64,000 nt of DNA from JAFCUW01 sp049898325 (GTDB taxonomy: Bacteria > Pseudomonadota > Gammaproteobacteria > Burkholderiales > Burkholderiaceae_D), in the NCBI RefSeq assembly GCF_049898325.1, contig NZ_JAFCXL010000021.1, forward strand, positions 26,919 to 90,918. The letters run 5' to 3'. The position numbers were made by a program, and so were the translations under genes. The number at the start of each line of letters is the position of its first letter. Within the stretch, counting starts at the first letter, position 1. The notes beneath the pieces were generated by a model. That model saw only the letters and a program-made list of their open reading frames with translations. It was not told where the DNA came from and searched no databases. This document shows positions 62,244 to 64,000 of this stretch, piece by piece.

Positions 62244-63194
62244 ATGAAAAATGCCACCTTGCGACAATTGAAAGTATTTGAAGCGGTGGCGCGCCACCTG
62301 AGTTTTTCGCGCGCGGCGGAAGAACTGCACCTGACCCAGCCGGCCGTATCGACGCAAATCAAGACGCTCGAGAGCCATGTCGGCCTGGCCCTGTTCGAGC
62401 AGTTGGGCAAGAAGGTGTACCTGACCCAGGGCGGCGCCGAGCTGCTGTACCACTCGCGCGCCATCATCGGCCAGTTTGTCGAGGCGGAAGAGGCGCTGGC
62501 CCACTTCAAGGGCATCGCCGGCGGCCGCCTGAACGTGGCGGTGATCAGCGCGGGCGACTATTTTTTTCCGCACCTGCTGGTGGAATTTGCCCGCCGCCAC
62601 CCGGGCGTCAAGCTCAACCTGACGGTGCACAACCGCGAGGAGCTGCTGGGCGAATTGTCGAACAACCTGACCGACCTGGCCATCATGGTGCGCCCGCCGC
62701 ACGACCTCGATACCCGGAACGAATCGTTCGCCCCCCACCCTTACGTGATCGTCGCCGCGCCCACGCACAGGCTGGCCACGCGCAAGCGAATTTCGATGGA
62801 AGCGCTCGTCAAGGAAGCCTTCGTGGTGCGCGAAAAGGGCTCCGACACCTGGCATTCGATGCAGGACGGCTTCGGCCAGTACATGCGAGAACTGAACATC
62901 GCCATGGAAATTCGCAGCACGGAAACGATCAAGCAGGCCATCATCGCCGGCATGGGCATCGGCTTCTTGTCGGCCCACACCATCGGCCAGGAATTGAAGA
63001 CGGGCGCGCTGGTGGTGCTGCCGGTGCAGGGCTTTCCCCTGATGCTCAACTGGTACGTGGTGCACCGCATCGACAAGCGCCTGCCGCCGGTGGCGCGGGC
63101 CTTCAAGGAGTTTTTGCTGGCCGATGGCGCGCGCCTGATCGGCGACCTGATTCCGGCGCCAACGCCTGCCACGCAGGGAAATTTGGATTCTTGA
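62244..63194 (+). CDS. LysR family transcriptional regulator (CbbR-like)
   Basis: A 316-residue regulator. The HTH is LRQLKVFEAVARHLSFSRAA followed by EELHLTQPAVSTQIKTLESH, and the effector domain starts GRLNVAVISAGDYFFPHLLV. The C-terminal domain resembles the CbbR subgroup, whose members respond to carbon metabolites. It is divergent from the hypothetical gene that precedes oxlT, so regulation of oxalate uptake is a reasonable guess. Confidence 0.9.
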   Translation: MKNATLRQLKVFEAVARHLSFSRAAEELHLTQPAVSTQIKTLESHVGLALFEQLGKKVYLTQGGAELLYHSRAIIGQFVEAEEALAHFKGIAGGRLNVAVISAGDYFFPHLLVEFARRHPGVKLNLTVHNREELLGELSNNLTDLAIMVRPPHDLDTRNESFAPHPYVIVAAPTHRLATRKRISMEALVKEAFVVREKGSDTWHSMQDGFGQYMRELNIAMEIRSTETIKQAIIAGMGIGFLSAHTIGQELKTGALVVLPVQGFPLMLNWYVVHRIDKRLPPVARAFKEFLLADGARLIGDLIPAPTPATQGNLDS

Positions 63195-63259
63195 CGGCAG
63201 TCAAGGATATTGCCGGTGCGCAGGGGCACAGTGGTCCTGTTTCACTCCGAAGTATATTC

Positions 63260-63292
63260 GCCGCCATCTTTTACGAGTTGGCGGCTTTTTTT
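63260..63292 (+). terminator. Rho-independent terminator after lysR
   Basis: GCCGCCA and TGGCGGC pair over a 12-nt loop and are followed by seven T residues. Confidence 0.85.
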
Positions 63293-63453
63293 GGCGCTTG
63301 CGCCCTTGCCTGCCGGTCGCCCCGAACCGATTTGAACCGCCCAGGTCAAACCTGCGCCACCAGCACGCGGTGAGAGCGGCATGGCACAAGGCAAGCTGGC
63401 GCGTCCGAATTTCGCCGGCCGGTTCACCCGGCTGGGTGCGTTCAATCCCCATC

Positions 63454-63660
63454 GAAGGCTGGCCATCCGATGTGCTGCTGGTGTGCGACGCTGATGCGGC
63501 CTGTCAAAAAATTCGTGCGCGCGGCAGGCATCGACCATCAGCGCGTCGGGCTGCGCCACGGCATACGCGTGCGCGAAGCCATCGCCTTTCAAGCCATCAA
63601 CGCCCGTCGCTGCCGGGTCAGACCGCCTGATAAAACCATCTTGTTGGGATTTAAGCAACT
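63454..63660 (+). pseudogene. Degenerate IS1595-family transposase fragment
   Basis: Two frames together resemble the DDE core of IS1595-type transposases. The first reads GWPSDVLLVCDADAA (about 63457-63501), and after a frameshift the second reads KKFVRAAGIDHQRVGLRHGI and RVREAIAFQAINARR (63506-63612). Transposases of this family have D-x-YxxFA..AGI.H..+N...G.RV and IQNVNA at this place. The sequence then ends without the downstream glutamate region, and no terminal repeat pair was found. It is a remnant. Confidence 0.55.
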
Positions 63661-63808
63661 GCGGCGTACACTGAGCCGTTCCGGGCGTCCGCTATCGGCC
63701 ACAAGCGGACATTGAGGATCGCACCTCAATCGGTAGAGAAGATGCTGATGTGGTGTCAATGCATTGCATCGGCAAACGTAAGCTCCCATCATCAAATTAG
63801 GAGGTCGC
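63661..63808. other. Non-coding sequence after the transposase remnant
   Basis: Mixed-composition DNA with no supported gene; AT content rises towards the ribosome-binding site of the edge gene. Confidence 0.4.
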
Positions 63809-64000
63809 TTGAACCAAAAGAATTTCGTGAACTCAATGTGCGCGTTTCTCGTCTTGCTTTGCTCGCAAGCGATTGCAGCAGACGGTAGTTGTCAACAAAG
63901 ATGTCGCGTCAGTTCATGCGGCCAGCTTCAATAATTCAGGCGCAGCCCTTTCTGGATTGAGCCACACCTCGTCCTTCAGTTTCCAATTGCGCGTGGCGCC
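63809..64000 (+). pseudogene. Edge gene with signal peptide and apparent frameshift, partial
   Basis: A TTG start at 63809 has AGGAGG just upstream and opens a signal peptide, MNQKNFVNSMCAFLVLLCSQ then AIAADG. The frame stops at 63934 after 41 codons. Removing one base near 63884 lets the sequence continue in another frame as VVNKDVASVHAASFNNSGAA and LSGLSHTSSFSFQLRVA to the window edge, which looks like an exported protein. A frameshift (real or sequencing error) is therefore likely. No family is recognised. Confidence 0.45.

Overview
The window is a high-GC, gene-dense chromosomal segment of a betaproteobacterium, most likely family Oxalobacteraceae (Janthinobacterium, Massilia or Duganella type). 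The evidence is the gene order yfgM-hisS-ispG-rodZ-pilF-rlmN-ndk, the surE-pcm-nlpD-rpoS block, a DUF2863 gene, an odhA-odhB-lpdA cluster, sdhCDAB-sdhE-gltA beside a divergent gntR/mdh pair, and a complete oxalate module (frc, oxc, oxlT). No rRNA, tRNA, CRISPR array or intact insertion sequence was seen.

Layout. 1-9,100: translation, isoprenoid, cell-shape and RNA-modification genes, mostly on the minus strand. 9,150-12,900: surE-pcm-nlpD-rpoS. 13,070-16,050: an accessory two-gene operon, a small TIR-domain protein followed by a large protein with a degenerate KGGVGRT-type P-loop and kinesin-light-chain-like TPRs. 16,200-22,300: quinone oxidoreductase, a DinG-type helicase, YdcH, a PP2C-fold protein lacking its metal ligands, a lipoprotein and ZapE. 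22,370-28,620: 2-oxoglutarate dehydrogenase genes (odhA, odhB, lpdA) with a PspC/SHOCT gene between odhB and lpdA and a structured odhA leader. 28,700-32,230: an orphan BlaI-type repressor, an outer-membrane barrel, gluQ and small unknowns. 32,280-44,400: a TCA-cycle block (gltA, sdhE, sdhB, sdhA, sdhD, sdhC, gntR, mdh, a CitE-like lyase, acnA). 44,500-53,650: unknown and stress-related genes (DUF2863, CYTH protein, M14 carboxypeptidase, KGG protein, zinc metallopeptidase, esterase, glycosyltransferase, HAD-like and PAS proteins). 53,770-63,200: oxalate catabolism with its likely regulators. 63,200-64,000: degenerate, with a decayed IS1595-like transposase and an apparently frameshifted gene at the edge.

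How the genes work together. The central block supplies five TCA-cycle enzymes (citrate synthase, aconitase, 2-oxoglutarate dehydrogenase, succinate dehydrogenase, malate dehydrogenase) plus an SDH flavinylation factor. The gntR/mdh intergenic region carries a perfect 22-bp palindrome, a probable operator. In the oxalate module OxlT would exchange oxalate for formate, Frc would form oxalyl-CoA and Oxc would decarboxylate it. A Crp/Fnr-type regulator is divergent from oxc, with a perfect Fnr-like box between them, and a LysR-type regulator caps the far end. The items most worth follow-up are the TIR/degenerate-P-loop/TPR operon, the odhA leader RNA, the PP2C-like pseudoenzyme, and the 54-residue protein followed by two back-to-back hairpins.
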